A stretch of 64,000 nt of DNA from Streptomyces cyaneofuscatus (GCF_000718135.1 NZ_JOEM01000001.1:558001-622000); one strand, 5' to 3'. Positions 54,345 to 62,924 are shown, counted from the stretch's first letter. The notes: generated by a model not told the origin, from the sequence alone. Numbers and translations: made by a program.

Positions 54345-54914
54345 GTGTCAAGGGGAAGCTCGGGAATGGTGGCCGGGCTCACTGCGGCGGCGGTCGTCGC
54401 GGTCGCCGTCCTCGCCTACCAGGCATCGGCGAACGCTCCCGATTCGGTGGCGTCCTCCTCCTCGGCCACCCCGAAGGCCTCGGCCTCCGCCCCCGCTCAG
54501 CCCACCGCGAAGCCGAAGCCCACGAAGGACGCCCTCGCGGTCCCGGCCGACTCGGACACCGGTGAGCGCGTCGTCTACGCGCTGAAGGACCGGCGGGTGT
54601 GGCTGGTCGACGGCAACGGGAAGGCGCTCCGTACGTTCACGGTGATGCCGAGCCCCGTGAGCCCGCCGCCGGGCGTCTACCAGGTCACCTCGCGCTCGGG
54701 CACGGTCCAGGGCTCGGACGGCATCCCGATCGAGCACGTGGTGCGCTTCGCCAACGTCGGCGAGGTCGCGGTGGGCTTCAGCGCGGCGCAGGACGGGTCG
54801 ATGCAGGCCCCGGACCCGCAGTCGAAGACCGGCGGCGTACGGATGAAGCGGGCGGACGGCAACGCGATGTGGACCTTCGCGACGGTCGGCGCCAAGGTGG
54901 TCGTCGTCCCGTAG
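54345..54914 (+). CDS. YkuD-like (L,D-transpeptidase-fold) membrane protein, catalytic Cys absent
   Basis: A 189-residue protein. GTG 54345 follows AAGGGGAG by 6 nt. One N-terminal helix (about 10-26), a Ser/Ala/Pro/Lys linker, then a domain starting RVVYALKDRRVWLVDGNGK with TPxG-like PPPGVYQV (about 110-117), as in L,D-transpeptidases. The HGxx...SxGC(I/V)R catalytic segment is missing; the domain ends GGVRMKRADGNAMWTF with no Cys at all. Probably a non-catalytic, wall-associated relative. It interrupts the long minus-strand run. Confidence 0.75.
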   Translation: MSRGSSGMVAGLTAAAVVAVAVLAYQASANAPDSVASSSSATPKASASAPAQPTAKPKPTKDALAVPADSDTGERVVYALKDRRVWLVDGNGKALRTFTVMPSPVSPPPGVYQVTSRSGTVQGSDGIPIEHVVRFANVGEVAVGFSAAQDGSMQAPDPQSKTGGVRMKRADGNAMWTFATVGAKVVVVP

Positions 54915-54935
54915 CCCGTGGGGCGCGGCGCGTTC

Positions 54936-55133
54936 CTATGCGGCCCGGCGGCGGACAGCCCGGTCCGGCGTGCTCTCCCCGTCCCCGTCCTCGCCCCCGT
55001 CGGCCGCGTCCGGATCGCTCGGTGGGGTGGAGACCGCGGTGGCCGCCGCGCTCGCGGCCAGCAGGTCCTTCATGGACAGGGCGGACGGCGTCGGCTGCTG
55101 CCGCGGCTGCTCCGCACGCTCGGGCGTCGGCAT
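54936..55133 (-). CDS. Small conserved-looking protein of unknown function
   Basis: 65 residues from ATG 55131-55133 with a strong AGGAGG 6 nt upstream. Composition: a Pro/Gln/Glu N-terminus, a hydrophobic-Ala helix (SMKDLLAASAAATAVSTPP, about 20-38), then an acidic Asp/Gly tail ending in RRR. No Cys, no signal peptide, no known motif. A perfect 8-bp-arm palindrome resembling an iron box is directly upstream. It lies between tsaE and the convergent YkuD-like gene. Confidence 0.62.
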   Translation of the reverse strand: MPTPERAEQPRQQPTPSALSMKDLLAASAAATAVSTPPSDPDAADGGEDGDGESTPDRAVRRRAA

Positions 55134-55165
55134 GGATGCCTCCTGGGGGCTCCGGTGGAGGTCGT

Positions 55166-55183
55166 GGTTAGGTAGACCTAACC
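55166..55183. promoter_or_regulatory. Palindrome GGTTAGGT-AG-ACCTAACC, iron-box-like
   Basis: Perfect 8-bp arms. TTAGGT....CTAACC matches 12 of 19 positions of the DtxR/DmdR iron box (TTAGGTTAGGCTAACCTAA). It lies 33 bp before the small protein start and after the tsaE stop. It could instead be a short terminator hairpin for tsaE. Confidence 0.45.
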
Positions 55184-55230
55184 CGGTCTCGTACCCATGT
55201 GACCACGACCACGGTCCCGTGCGCAACAAT

Positions 55231-55821
55231 TTACCGACAGCCCGTCGGGAAGGCGACCTCCGCGTCACTCCCCGGCTGCACCAGGTCCTCGCGCAGCCCC
55301 TTCCAGCGGTCCCCGATGCCCACCAGGGTCACCTCGCGCCGCTCGTCGTCCGTGTCGCCGGTCGCGCGGTCGATGAGCACGCGCAGCCGGTCCTCGGAGA
55401 GCTCCTCCACCTTGCCGTCGCCCCACTCCACGACCACCACCGACTCCGGCAGCGACACATCGAGGTCCAGGTCCTCCATCTCGTCGAGCCCGCCGCCCAG
55501 GCGGTACGCGTCGACGTGGACCAGGGCCGGCCCTTCCACCAGGGAGGGGTGGACGCGGGCGATGACGAAGGTGGGCGAGGTGACCGCGCCGCGCACGCCG
55601 AGGCCCTCGCCGAGTCCCCGGGTGAGCGTCGTCTTCCCGGCGCCCAGCTCGCCCGTGAGCATGACCAGGTCGCCGGGGGCCAGGACGCGGGCGAGGCGGC
55701 GGCCGAGGTCCTGCATCTGCTCGGGCGACTCGACGGTGACGGTCACGGTGACGGCCTCGGGGAGGTCCGTGGGGGCGCCCGGAACGGTCTCAGCGGCCGG
55801 GCTGCTGTGCGGTGCTTCCAT
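55231..55821 (-). CDS. tsaE: tRNA threonylcarbamoyladenosine biosynthesis ATPase TsaE
   Basis: ATPase partner of TsaD/TsaB, 196 residues. Walker A GELGAGKTT (about 55-63), VTSPTFVIARVH, DAYRLGGGLDEMEDLDLD and VVVVEWGDGKVEEL are TsaE hallmarks. ATG 55821 chosen; it overlaps the end of the upstream hydrolase gene by 32 bp, suggesting coupling. It has an N-terminal extension of about 35 residues relative to the E. coli protein. tsaB and tsaD lie downstream, beyond the small gene and the YkuD-like gene. Confidence 0.94.
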   Translation of the reverse strand: MEAPHSSPAAETVPGAPTDLPEAVTVTVTVESPEQMQDLGRRLARVLAPGDLVMLTGELGAGKTTLTRGLGEGLGVRGAVTSPTFVIARVHPSLVEGPALVHVDAYRLGGGLDEMEDLDLDVSLPESVVVVEWGDGKVEELSEDRLRVLIDRATGDTDDERREVTLVGIGDRWKGLREDLVQPGSDAEVAFPTGCR

Positions 55822-57037
55822 GCTCGCCAACGTTAGCGGCAGCCACCGCCCCGCCGCGTACCAGCAGGTCGGCCAGCCGGTCGGTGACCGTCTCGGGGTG
55901 CTCCAGCATCACCAGGTGCCCGGCGTCCGGCACCAGGATCAGCTCGGCCTCCGGCAGGACGTCCGCGATGGCCTCGCTGTGCGAGCTGGGGGTGACCAGG
56001 TCCTTCTCGCCGGCCAGGATCAGCACGGGCACGTCCCGGAAGGCGGGCAGCGCGCCGCTCTTGTCGTGCTCGGTGAAGGCCGGGTAGAACTCGGCGACCA
56101 CGTCGATCGGGGTCGACTCGATCAGCCGCTCCGCGAACCGGGCGACCGCCGGGTCCACGTCCCGCGAGCTGAACGAGTACCGCTTGATCAGCCCGGCGAA
56201 GAGGTCGGCGGTGGCCCGCCGCCCCTTCTCCACCAGCTCCGCCTGCGTCCCCAGCGCCCGCAGCACCCCCGGCAGCACCCGGCGCACCGCGCGTACGCCC
56301 GCCACCGGCAGCCCGAAGTTGACCTCGCCGAGCTTGCCGCTGGAGGTGCCGACGAACGCCACGGCGGCGACCCGGTCGCGGATCAGGGCCGGGTACTGGT
56401 CGGCCAGCGCCATCATCGTCATGCCGCCCATGGAGTGGCCGACGAGCACGATCCGACCCTCGGGGGCCGCCGCGTCGATGACGGCCTTGAGGTCGCGGCC
56501 CAGCTGGTCGATGCCGACGGCCACGCCGTCCGCCTGGGCGCGCCCGCGCTCGGAGCGGCCGTGGCTGCGCTGGTCCCAGTAGACGGCGCGGACGAGGCCG
56601 CGCAGGGCGGCGCGCTGGAAGTGCCAGGAGTCCTGGCCGAGGCAGTAGCCGTGGCTGAAGACGACGGTGACGGGGGCGGGTGCCTTGCGCCCGAAGAGCC
56701 GGCGGCGGCGGTTGCCTTCGGAGCCGGTCCCGTCTTCCGGCTGCGCGGGCTCGACCTCGTCGACCTCGTAGTACAGCTCGGTCCCGTCGTCGGCGACGGC
56801 CCGGCCCGGCGTCCCGCGCAGCGAGCCGTAGGGCCCGGTCGCGTCCAGCGCGAGGCGGGCCTTCTTGCGCATCCCGCGCCCGACGGTGAGCCGCTCCACG
56901 GCGACCCCGGCCGCCGCACCGGCGGCGAGCACTCCTATCGCGGCCCCGGCGACGCCCGCCCGGCGCCATCCGGGTGCCGTCGCGGCGGCCACCGCCATGA
57001 CCTCTCCCGCCGCCGCCCCCACGCTGCTCTCGCTCAC
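55790..57037 (-). CDS. Alpha/beta hydrolase, membrane-anchored
   Basis: A 415-residue hydrolase. GTG start overlapping the alr stop (GTGA). N-terminal hydrophobic segment (about 25-48), then the fold: oxyanion region FSHGYCLGQ, nucleophile GHSMGG (Ser about 200), catalytic Asp in GEKDLV and His in PDAGHLV. Such proteins are regularly found between alr and tsaE in Streptomyces. Substrate unknown; lipase or esterase activity is plausible. Confidence 0.9.
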   Translation of the reverse strand: MSESSVGAAAGEVMAVAAATAPGWRRAGVAGAAIGVLAAGAAAGVAVERLTVGRGMRKKARLALDATGPYGSLRGTPGRAVADDGTELYYEVDEVEPAQPEDGTGSEGNRRRRLFGRKAPAPVTVVFSHGYCLGQDSWHFQRAALRGLVRAVYWDQRSHGRSERGRAQADGVAVGIDQLGRDLKAVIDAAAPEGRIVLVGHSMGGMTMMALADQYPALIRDRVAAVAFVGTSSGKLGEVNFGLPVAGVRAVRRVLPGVLRALGTQAELVEKGRRATADLFAGLIKRYSFSSRDVDPAVARFAERLIESTPIDVVAEFYPAFTEHDKSGALPAFRDVPVLILAGEKDLVTPSSHSEAIADVLPEAELILVPDAGHLVMLEHPETVTDRLADLLVRGGAVAAANVGEHGSTAQQPGR

Positions 57038-58203
57038 GGTCCCGTGCCCCCGCTCGGTTCTGCCGTCCCGTTCACGTACACCCTCGGTACCCGGCTGCCG
57101 ATCCGGGTGACGATCTCGTACCCGATCGTGTCGGCGGCCAACGCCCAGTCCTCGACGCTCGGCTCGCCCCGGTCGCCCGGTCCGAACAGCACGGCCTCCG
57201 CGCCCGCTTCGGGCCGGTCGCCGCCGAGGTCGACGACGAACTGGTCCATGGCGACGCGGCCCGCCGCCGTACGGACCGTGCCGCCGACCAGGACGGGTCC
57301 GCGCCCCGACGCGTGGCGCGGGATGCCGTCCGCGTACCCGACGGGGATGAGGCCGAGCGTGGTCTCGGCGGGGGTGGCGTAGTGGTGGCCGTAGCTGACG
57401 CCGTGCCCGGCCGGGACGTCCTTGACCAGGGCGACGGCGGCGGCGAGCGTCATCACCGGGCGGAGCCCCAGCTCGGCGGGGGTGCCCAGCTCGGGGGCGG
57501 GCGAGACGCCGTACATCGCGATGCCGGTCCGTACGAGGTCGAAGTGGGCCTCGGGGAGGGTCAGCGTGGCCGGGGAGTTGGCCAGATGGCGCACCTCGGG
57601 GTCGACGCCCTCCTTCTCGGCGTACGCGACCATGTCCCGGAAGGCGGCGAGCTGGGCGGCGTTGGCCGGGTGGCCGGGCTCGTCGGCGCAGGCGAAGTGG
57701 GACCAGAGGCCGGTGATCCGGATGGTGCCGGTCCGCTCGGCGGCGCGGGCCTCGGCGACGAGTTCGGGCCAGTCGGCGGGCTGGCAGCCGTTACGGCCGA
57801 GGCCGGTGTCGGCCTTGAGCTGGACGCGGGCCGGGCGGTCGGCGGAGGTGGCGGCCGCGACGACCTCTCGCAGCGCCCACAGCGCGCTGACCGACACGTC
57901 GATGTCGGCCTCGATGGCCTCGCGCCAGGGCCCGCCCGGCGTCCAGAGCCAGCACATGATCCGGCCGTCGAGCCCGGCGGCCCGCAGGGCGAGCGCCTCG
58001 TGCGGGGTCGCGGTGCCGAGCCAGGTGGCCCCGGCCTCGCGGGCGGCCCGGGCGCAGGGCACGGCGCCGTGCCCGTACCCGTCGGACTTCACCACGGCCA
58101 TGAGCTGTGCACCGGACGCCCGCTCGCGCAGGGCGCGCACATTGGCGCGCAGCGCGGCGAGGTCGATCTCGGCACGGGCTCTCAGGGACGCTGTCTCGTT
58201 CAT
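57034..58203 (-). CDS. alr: Alanine racemase
   Basis: PLP-dependent L-Ala to D-Ala conversion for peptidoglycan. 389 residues. PLP Lys39 (AVVKSDGYGHG), Asn-rich HLANSPATL, GIAMYGVSP and the second-monomer Tyr in VSYGHHY (C-terminal domain about 255-389). ATG 58201-58203; longer upstream frames lack support. It starts a coupled set alr-hydrolase-tsaE. Confidence 0.95.
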   Translation of the reverse strand: MNETASLRARAEIDLAALRANVRALRERASGAQLMAVVKSDGYGHGAVPCARAAREAGATWLGTATPHEALALRAAGLDGRIMCWLWTPGGPWREAIEADIDVSVSALWALREVVAAATSADRPARVQLKADTGLGRNGCQPADWPELVAEARAAERTGTIRITGLWSHFACADEPGHPANAAQLAAFRDMVAYAEKEGVDPEVRHLANSPATLTLPEAHFDLVRTGIAMYGVSPAPELGTPAELGLRPVMTLAAAVALVKDVPAGHGVSYGHHYATPAETTLGLIPVGYADGIPRHASGRGPVLVGGTVRTAAGRVAMDQFVVDLGGDRPEAGAEAVLFGPGDRGEPSVEDWALAADTIGYEIVTRIGSRVPRVYVNGTAEPSGGTGP

Positions 58204-58263
58204 CGCGCCCAGTCTCTCAGAGGCGCCCGCCACCTCCCCGGCAGTGCACGCCGGTATCCACAC

Positions 58264-58644
58264 CTATGTACGTTTCATCACATGCTGGAGGTGGTCGACC
58301 AGGACGGGCACATGGCTGTCGGCGACGTCCTTCACGGCGGTGATCAGCGTGACGGGACCGCCCGCGCGCACGATTCCCGCCAGCCGGTCGACGGCCTCGG
58401 TGTGGGCCGGGTCGTCCAGTTCGGTGCGGTAGCGGTCGACGAAGGTGTCGTGGCGGGCGCCGGAGCGGTCCTGGTGGTACCAGGAGCGCAGCTCGTCCGA
58501 CGGGGTGATGTCCTTCAGCCACACGTCGATCGCGGCGCGCTCCTTGGAGACGCCGCGCGGCCAGAGCCGGTCGACGAGGACGCGGGTGCCGTCGCCGTCC
58601 TCGGGCGGGTCGTAGACCCTGCGTACGCGTACGAGGTCGTCCAT
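58264..58644 (-). CDS. DUF488 family protein
   Basis: A 126-residue protein of the DUF488/MarR-linked group. Signature: VRRVYDPPEDGDGTRVLVDRLWPRGVSKE (about 6-34) and DRYRTELDDP. ATG 58642-58644. The function of the family is not established. It lies in the run between nnrD and alr on the same strand. Confidence 0.87.
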   Translation of the reverse strand: MDDLVRVRRVYDPPEDGDGTRVLVDRLWPRGVSKERAAIDVWLKDITPSDELRSWYHQDRSGARHDTFVDRYRTELDDPAHTEAVDRLAGIVRAGGPVTLITAVKDVADSHVPVLVDHLQHVMKRT

Positions 58645-58706
58645 GGCCTGAACCGCCCTTTCGCCGGGGCCTCGGGGGCCTTCGGGGCTTCCACCTTCGC
58701 CGCGCC

Positions 58707-60161
58707 TCACCCCGCCCGCACGTCGCGCCAGGCCGCCGGGATGCCGTGCGCGACGTCCTGGGCGGAGACCGGGGCGCCGTCGGAGCCGTGCCGGGCGGCG
58801 AGTCCGTGCAGGTAGGCGCCGACGGACGCGGCGTCGCGCGGGGCGAGTCCGGCCGCGAGCAGCGACCCGGTCAGCCCGGAGAGCACATCGCCGCTGCCCG
58901 CCGTGGCGAGCCAGCCGGTCCCGGTCGGGTTGACCCGTACGGGGGTGTCGCGGGCCTCCGCGACCAGGGTCGTGGAGCCCTTGAGGAGGACGGTGGCGCG
59001 GTAGCGGGCGGCCAGCTCCCGTACGGCGGCGAGCCGCCCGGCCTCCACCTCCTCGCGCGCCACGCCGAGCAGGGCGGCGGCCTCCCCGGCGTGCGGGGTC
59101 AGGACGGTGGCGGCGGTCCGGGTGCGTACGGTCTCGGGTTCCAGCAGCCGCAGCCCGTCCGCGTCGACCAGTACGGGGACGTCGGCGCCGAGCACGTCGG
59201 CGACGGCCTCCTCCGCCCACCGCCCGTCCCCGAGCCCCGGCCCGATCACCCAGGCCTGCACGCGTCCGGCCTTCGACGGCGGCCCGGCGTGCACCAGCGT
59301 CTCCGGGAAGCGGGCGATGACCGCGTCCGCGCCGGGCCCGACGTACCGGACGGCCCCGGCCCCGCCGTGCAGGGCGCCCGAGACCGCGAGGACCGCCGCG
59401 CCCGGGTAGCGCTCGGACCCGGCGACGACGCCGACGACGCCCCGGCTGTACTTGTCGCTCTCGGCCCCCGGGACCGGCAGCAGCGCCGCCACGTCCGCGT
59501 ACTGGAGCGCCTCCAGATCCGGCGGCTCCGGCAGCTCAGGACCGAGCCCGATGTCCACCAGCCGCAGGGCGCCCGCGTGTTCGGCGGCCGGGTCGATCAG
59601 GTGGCCCGGCTTGTACGTGCCGAAGGTGACGGTCGCGTCGGCGCGGACGGCCTCCCCGTGCACCTCACCACTGTCGGCCTCGACCCCGCTGGGCAGGTCA
59701 ACGGCGATGACGGGGGTACGACCGTGCTTCCGGGTCACCGCCCGCAGCAGGGCTACGGCGTCCTCGCGCAGGCCGCCGATCCCGCCGATCCCGGTGATGC
59801 CGTCCACGACGAGGTCGAGGCTCCCCAGCCCGTCCGGCCCGTCGGCGACCTGCCCCCCGGCGGCCAGGAACGCGGCGAGGCCGCCGGCGTGCGCCCGGTC
59901 GGGCGAGACGAGGAGGGCGCGCACTCCGGCGCCCCGCCGGGCGAGGCGTGCGCCCGCGTACAGGGCGTCGCCCCCGTTGTCGCCGCTGCCGACCAGGAGC
60001 AGGACCCGGGACCCGTACACCCGGCCGGTGCGCCGCAGCAGATCCCCGCAGGCGGCGGCGAGGCCGGCGGCGGCGCGCTGCATCAGGGCGCCTTCGGGCA
60101 CCCGCTTCATGAGGGCGGCCTCGGCGGCCCGTACGGTCTCCACGCTGTAGGCACGTCGCAT
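58707..60161 (-). CDS. nnrD: Bifunctional NAD(P)H-hydrate epimerase / ADP-dependent dehydratase
   Basis: Metabolite-repair enzyme, 484 residues, restoring damaged NAD(P)HX. The N-terminal YjeF-N epimerase domain (about 1-210) has GSGDNGGDALYAG (about 59-71) and DLPSGVEADSG. The C-terminal carbohydrate-kinase-like dehydratase (about 220-484) has LTPHAGEAAALLG and NPTGTGWLATAGSGDVLSG. ATG 60161 is chosen because GGAGGG is 8 nt upstream; that ribosome site sits in a copied piece of the acpS 3' end. Confidence 0.93.
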   Translation of the reverse strand: MRRAYSVETVRAAEAALMKRVPEGALMQRAAAGLAAACGDLLRRTGRVYGSRVLLLVGSGDNGGDALYAGARLARRGAGVRALLVSPDRAHAGGLAAFLAAGGQVADGPDGLGSLDLVVDGITGIGGIGGLREDAVALLRAVTRKHGRTPVIAVDLPSGVEADSGEVHGEAVRADATVTFGTYKPGHLIDPAAEHAGALRLVDIGLGPELPEPPDLEALQYADVAALLPVPGAESDKYSRGVVGVVAGSERYPGAAVLAVSGALHGGAGAVRYVGPGADAVIARFPETLVHAGPPSKAGRVQAWVIGPGLGDGRWAEEAVADVLGADVPVLVDADGLRLLEPETVRTRTAATVLTPHAGEAAALLGVAREEVEAGRLAAVRELAARYRATVLLKGSTTLVAEARDTPVRVNPTGTGWLATAGSGDVLSGLTGSLLAAGLAPRDAASVGAYLHGLAARHGSDGAPVSAQDVAHGIPAAWRDVRAG

Positions 60162-60167
60162 ACGGCC

Positions 60168-60300
60168 CACCCTCCGCGATCACGACGGCTGACGCCACCC
60201 CCGCAGGCCCACGCGCTGTGCGGCCCTCACCCCTCCGCGATCACTCACGACCGGAAGCGGTTCACCCCTCCGCGATCACGACCGCCGACGCCACCCCCGC
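60168..60300. repeat. Duplicated acpS 3' end between nnrD and acpS
   Basis: CACCCTCCGCGATCACGACGG plus following bases at 60168-60204 closely matches the true acpS end at 60262-60300; a shorter third copy, TCACCCCTCCGCGATCAC, is at 60227-60244. The original encodes [13 protein letters not shown]. The nearest copy supplies the nnrD ribosome site. Confidence 0.9.
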
Positions 60301-60630
60301 GTCATGGCTGAGCGAGACGTGCCAGCCGCGCACGCCCAGTTCGGCCGCGCGGGCGGCCACCGTGCCGCTCACCCGCAGCCGGGGCTGCCCGCTCTCCTCG
60401 ACCCAGACCTCCGCGTCGCTCCAGAGCAGCCCGCCCGGTGCGCCGAGGGCCTTGGCCAGGGCCTCCTTCGCGGCGAACCGGGCGGCGAGCGAGGCGATGC
60501 CGCGTCGCTCGCCGCTCGGCAGCGTCAGCTCACTCTCGACGAAGAGCCGGTCGGCCAACTGGGGCGTACGCTCCAGCGCGGCGCCGAACCGCTCGATCTC
60601 GGCCACATCGATCCCGACCCCAATGATCAC
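60262..60630 (-). CDS. acpS: Holo-[acyl-carrier-protein] synthase AcpS
   Basis: Transfers 4'-phosphopantetheine from CoA to carrier proteins. 122 residues, trimeric AcpS type. [12 protein letters not shown] (Asp8 metal ligand) and [12 protein letters not shown] (Glu58 region). GTG start 60628-60630 with GAGGG 8 nt upstream. It sits between glmS and nnrD, as in other streptomycetes; no carrier-protein genes are nearby, so it likely serves the general fatty-acid ACP. Confidence 0.95.
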   Translation of the reverse strand: MIIGVGIDVAEIERFGAALERTPQLADRLFVESELTLPSGERRGIASLAARFAAKEALAKALGAPGGLLWSDAEVWVEESGQPRLRVSGTVAARAAELGVRGWHVSLSHDAGVASAVVIAEG

Positions 60631-60664
60631 GAACCCACCCTCGCCATCCCCATCGGTTCATCAC

Positions 60665-60682
60665 CCGGGGCGCGCGCCCCGG
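60665..60682. terminator. Palindromic hairpin at the end of glmS
   Basis: CCGGGGCGC-GCGCCCCGG, an 18-bp perfect palindrome folding with a gcgc loop, 2 bp past the glmS stop. It could reduce read-through into acpS. Confidence 0.6.
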
Positions 60683-60683
60683 C

Positions 60684-62531
60684 TCACTCCACGGTCACGG
60701 ACTTCGCCAGATTGCGCGGCTGGTCCACTTCGTTGCCACGGGCCGTCGCCAGCTCGCAGGCGAAGACCTGGAGCGGCACCGTGGCGACCAGCGGCTGAAG
60801 CAGCGTAGGCGTTGCGGGGACGGTGATGAGGTGGTCGGCGTACGGGACGACGGCCTCGTCCCCCTCCTCGGCGACGACGATGGTGCGCGCGCCCCGGGCC
60901 CGGATCTCCTGGATGTTGGAGACGATCTTGTCGTGGAGGACGGAACGCCCGCGCGGCGAGGGCACGATGACGACGACGGGAAGGCCCTCCTCGATGAGCG
61001 CGATGGGCCCGTGCTTCAGCTCCCCGGCCGCGAACCCCTCCGCGTGCATGTAGGCGAGTTCCTTGAGCTTGAGCGCGCCTTCGAGGGCGACCGGGTAGCC
61101 GACGTGGCGCCCGAGGAAGAGGACGGTGTCGTGGTGGGCGAGGGAGCGGGCCAGCGCGCGGACGGGCTCCATGGTCTCCAGTACGCGTTCGACCTCGCCG
61201 GAGATCGCGGAGAGCTGGCGCACCACCGTACGGATCTCGTCGCCCCACTTGGTGCCCCGCAACTGGCCCAGGTACAGGGCGACGAGATAGCAGGCGACGA
61301 GCTGGGTGAGGAAGGCCTTGGTGGAGGCGACGGCGACCTCGGGCCCGGCATGGGTGTAGAGGACGGCGTCGGACTCACGGGGAATCGTCGAGCCGTTGGT
61401 GTTGCAGATGGCGAGCACCTTCGCGCCCTGCTCGCGGGCGTGCCGGAGCGCCATCAGGGTGTCCATGGTCTCGCCGGACTGGGAGATGGCGACGACGAGG
61501 GTGCGCTGGTCGAGGATCGGGTCGCGGTAGCGGAACTCGCTGGCCAGCTCGGTCTCGCAGGGCAGCCGGGTCCAGTGCTCGATGGCGTACTTGGCGATCA
61601 TCCCGGCGTGGAAGGCGGTCCCGCAGGCGACGATGACGACCTTGTCGACCTCGCGGAGTTCGGCGTCGGGGATGCGCACCTCGTCGAGGCTCAGTGACCC
61701 CTCGCCGTCGATCCGGCCGAGGAGGGTGTCGGCGACGGCCTGGGGCTGGTCGGCGATCTCCTTGAGCATGAAGGAGGCGTAGCCGCCCTTCTCGGCGGCG
61801 GAGGCGTCCCAGTCGACGTGGTACTCGCGCACCTCGGCGAGGTCCCCGTCGAACCCGGTGACGGTGACGCCCTCGCGGCTCAGCTCGACGACCTGGTCCT
61901 GGCCGAGCTCGATGGCGGACCGGGTGTGCGCGATGAAGGCGGCGACATCGGAGGCCAGGAACCACTCGTCCTGCCCGACCCCCACCACGAGCGGCGAGTT
62001 GCGCCGGGCGCCGACCACCACTTCCGGCTGGTCCGCGTGGACGGCGACCAGGGTGAAGGCCCCCTCCAGCCGCCGGCACACCTGCCGCATGGCGTCCGCA
62101 AGGTCCCCGCCCGCCGAGAACGCCTCGGCCAGCAGATGCGCGACGACCTCGGTGTCCGTCTCCGACCCCAGGGCGTGCCCGCGCCCGGTCAGCTCGCGCC
62201 GCAGGGCCGCGAAGTTCTCGATGATCCCGTTGTGGACGACGGCGACCCGGCCCGCGTTGTCCAGGTGGGGGTGGGCGTTCACGTCGTTGGGCGCCCCGTG
62301 CGTGGCCCACCGCGTATGCCCGATCCCGGTCCGCCCGGCCGGCAGCGGCCGGGCCCCCAGCTCCTTCTCCAGATTGACGAGCTTGCCCGCCTTCTTCGCG
62401 GCGGCGAGCCCGCCGTCCGCGAGCACGGCGACACCCGCCGAGTCGTAGCCCCGGTATTCGAGGCGCTTGAGTCCCGCGACGACGACGTCCTGCGCCGACT
62501 GACCACCGACATAACCCACGATTCCGCACAT
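60684..62531 (-). CDS. glmS: Glutamine-fructose-6-phosphate aminotransferase (isomerising)
   Basis: Makes glucosamine-6-phosphate, entry to UDP-GlcNAc and the cell wall. 615 residues. Cys2 nucleophile (MCGIVGYVGG), HTRWATHG (about 73-80) and the GAT domain to about 240; two SIS domains (ACGTAFHAG; ISQSGETMDTL at about 356-366), ending KSVTVE. ATG 62529-62531. No ribozyme is seen before it. First gene of the long minus-strand run. Confidence 0.97.
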   Translation of the reverse strand: MCGIVGYVGGQSAQDVVVAGLKRLEYRGYDSAGVAVLADGGLAAAKKAGKLVNLEKELGARPLPAGRTGIGHTRWATHGAPNDVNAHPHLDNAGRVAVVHNGIIENFAALRRELTGRGHALGSETDTEVVAHLLAEAFSAGGDLADAMRQVCRRLEGAFTLVAVHADQPEVVVGARRNSPLVVGVGQDEWFLASDVAAFIAHTRSAIELGQDQVVELSREGVTVTGFDGDLAEVREYHVDWDASAAEKGGYASFMLKEIADQPQAVADTLLGRIDGEGSLSLDEVRIPDAELREVDKVVIVACGTAFHAGMIAKYAIEHWTRLPCETELASEFRYRDPILDQRTLVVAISQSGETMDTLMALRHAREQGAKVLAICNTNGSTIPRESDAVLYTHAGPEVAVASTKAFLTQLVACYLVALYLGQLRGTKWGDEIRTVVRQLSAISGEVERVLETMEPVRALARSLAHHDTVLFLGRHVGYPVALEGALKLKELAYMHAEGFAAGELKHGPIALIEEGLPVVVIVPSPRGRSVLHDKIVSNIQEIRARGARTIVVAEEGDEAVVPYADHLITVPATPTLLQPLVATVPLQVFACELATARGNEVDQPRNLAKSVTVE

Positions 62532-62660
62532 AGCGGCACCCTAAGGCCGGAAGCCGCCCCGGGTCAGGAACGCGGACGACACACGATTCCCCCGAGGCCG
62601 GGGCGGTCGGCAAGGCCGTCGCCGAGCGCTGGTTCAGCTCGCGCGAGGAATGTTGGTGGC

Positions 62661-62676
62661 ATACAATTCTTTGTAC
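62661..62676. promoter_or_regulatory. vapBC promoter/operator
   Basis: ATACAA-ttct-TTGTAC contains 5-bp perfect arms (TACAA/TTGTA). TACAAT (62662-62667) is a good -10 box. Toxin-antitoxin complexes commonly bind such a dyad over their own promoter. Confidence 0.55.
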
Positions 62677-62702
62677 ATGACCCACACGAAGGGCGGCCGG
62701 AC

Positions 62703-62924
62703 ATGTCGGTGACCCAGATCGACATAGACGATGAAGCTCTGGAGCGGGCGATGGCTCTCTCCAAGGCCCGGACGAAGAGGGAGACCGTCAACCTCGCCCT
62801 CCGCTTCTACGCCGAGCAGCAGGAGCGCGGGGCGCGGATCAGCCGCCACTTCGAGCGTGCACGCAACTGGGGCGCGGTCGAGGACGCCGAGCGGCGGCAC
62901 CGGGCGGAGAAGGACGGTCAGTGA
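62703..62924 (+). CDS. vapB: VapB-type antitoxin
   Basis: A 73-residue antitoxin. Starts MSVTQIDIDDEALERAMALS, the N-terminal strand-helix of the VapB/Arc-like ribbon-helix-helix family (TKRETVNLALRFY), followed by a charged C-terminal helix that binds the toxin. Overlaps vapC by 4 bp (GTGA). ATG 62703. The operator-like dyad upstream suggests autorepression. Confidence 0.9.
   Translation: MSVTQIDIDDEALERAMALSKARTKRETVNLALRFYAEQQERGARISRHFERARNWGAVEDAERRHRAEKDGQ

Noticed and set aside
60171..60204. Broken second acpS gene
   Set aside because: Only the last ~12 codons are duplicated; no catalytic part is present, so it is a short duplication and not a pseudogene.
60262..60630. Secondary-metabolite cluster signalled by a phosphopantetheinyl transferase
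   Set aside because: This is a short AcpS-type enzyme beside glmS and nnrD, a housekeeping context; no PKS or NRPS genes are in the window.
62532..62702. glmS ribozyme or other riboswitch before glmS
   Set aside because: No conserved ribozyme core is seen and actinobacteria do not normally carry it; the gap is used by the vapBC promoter.
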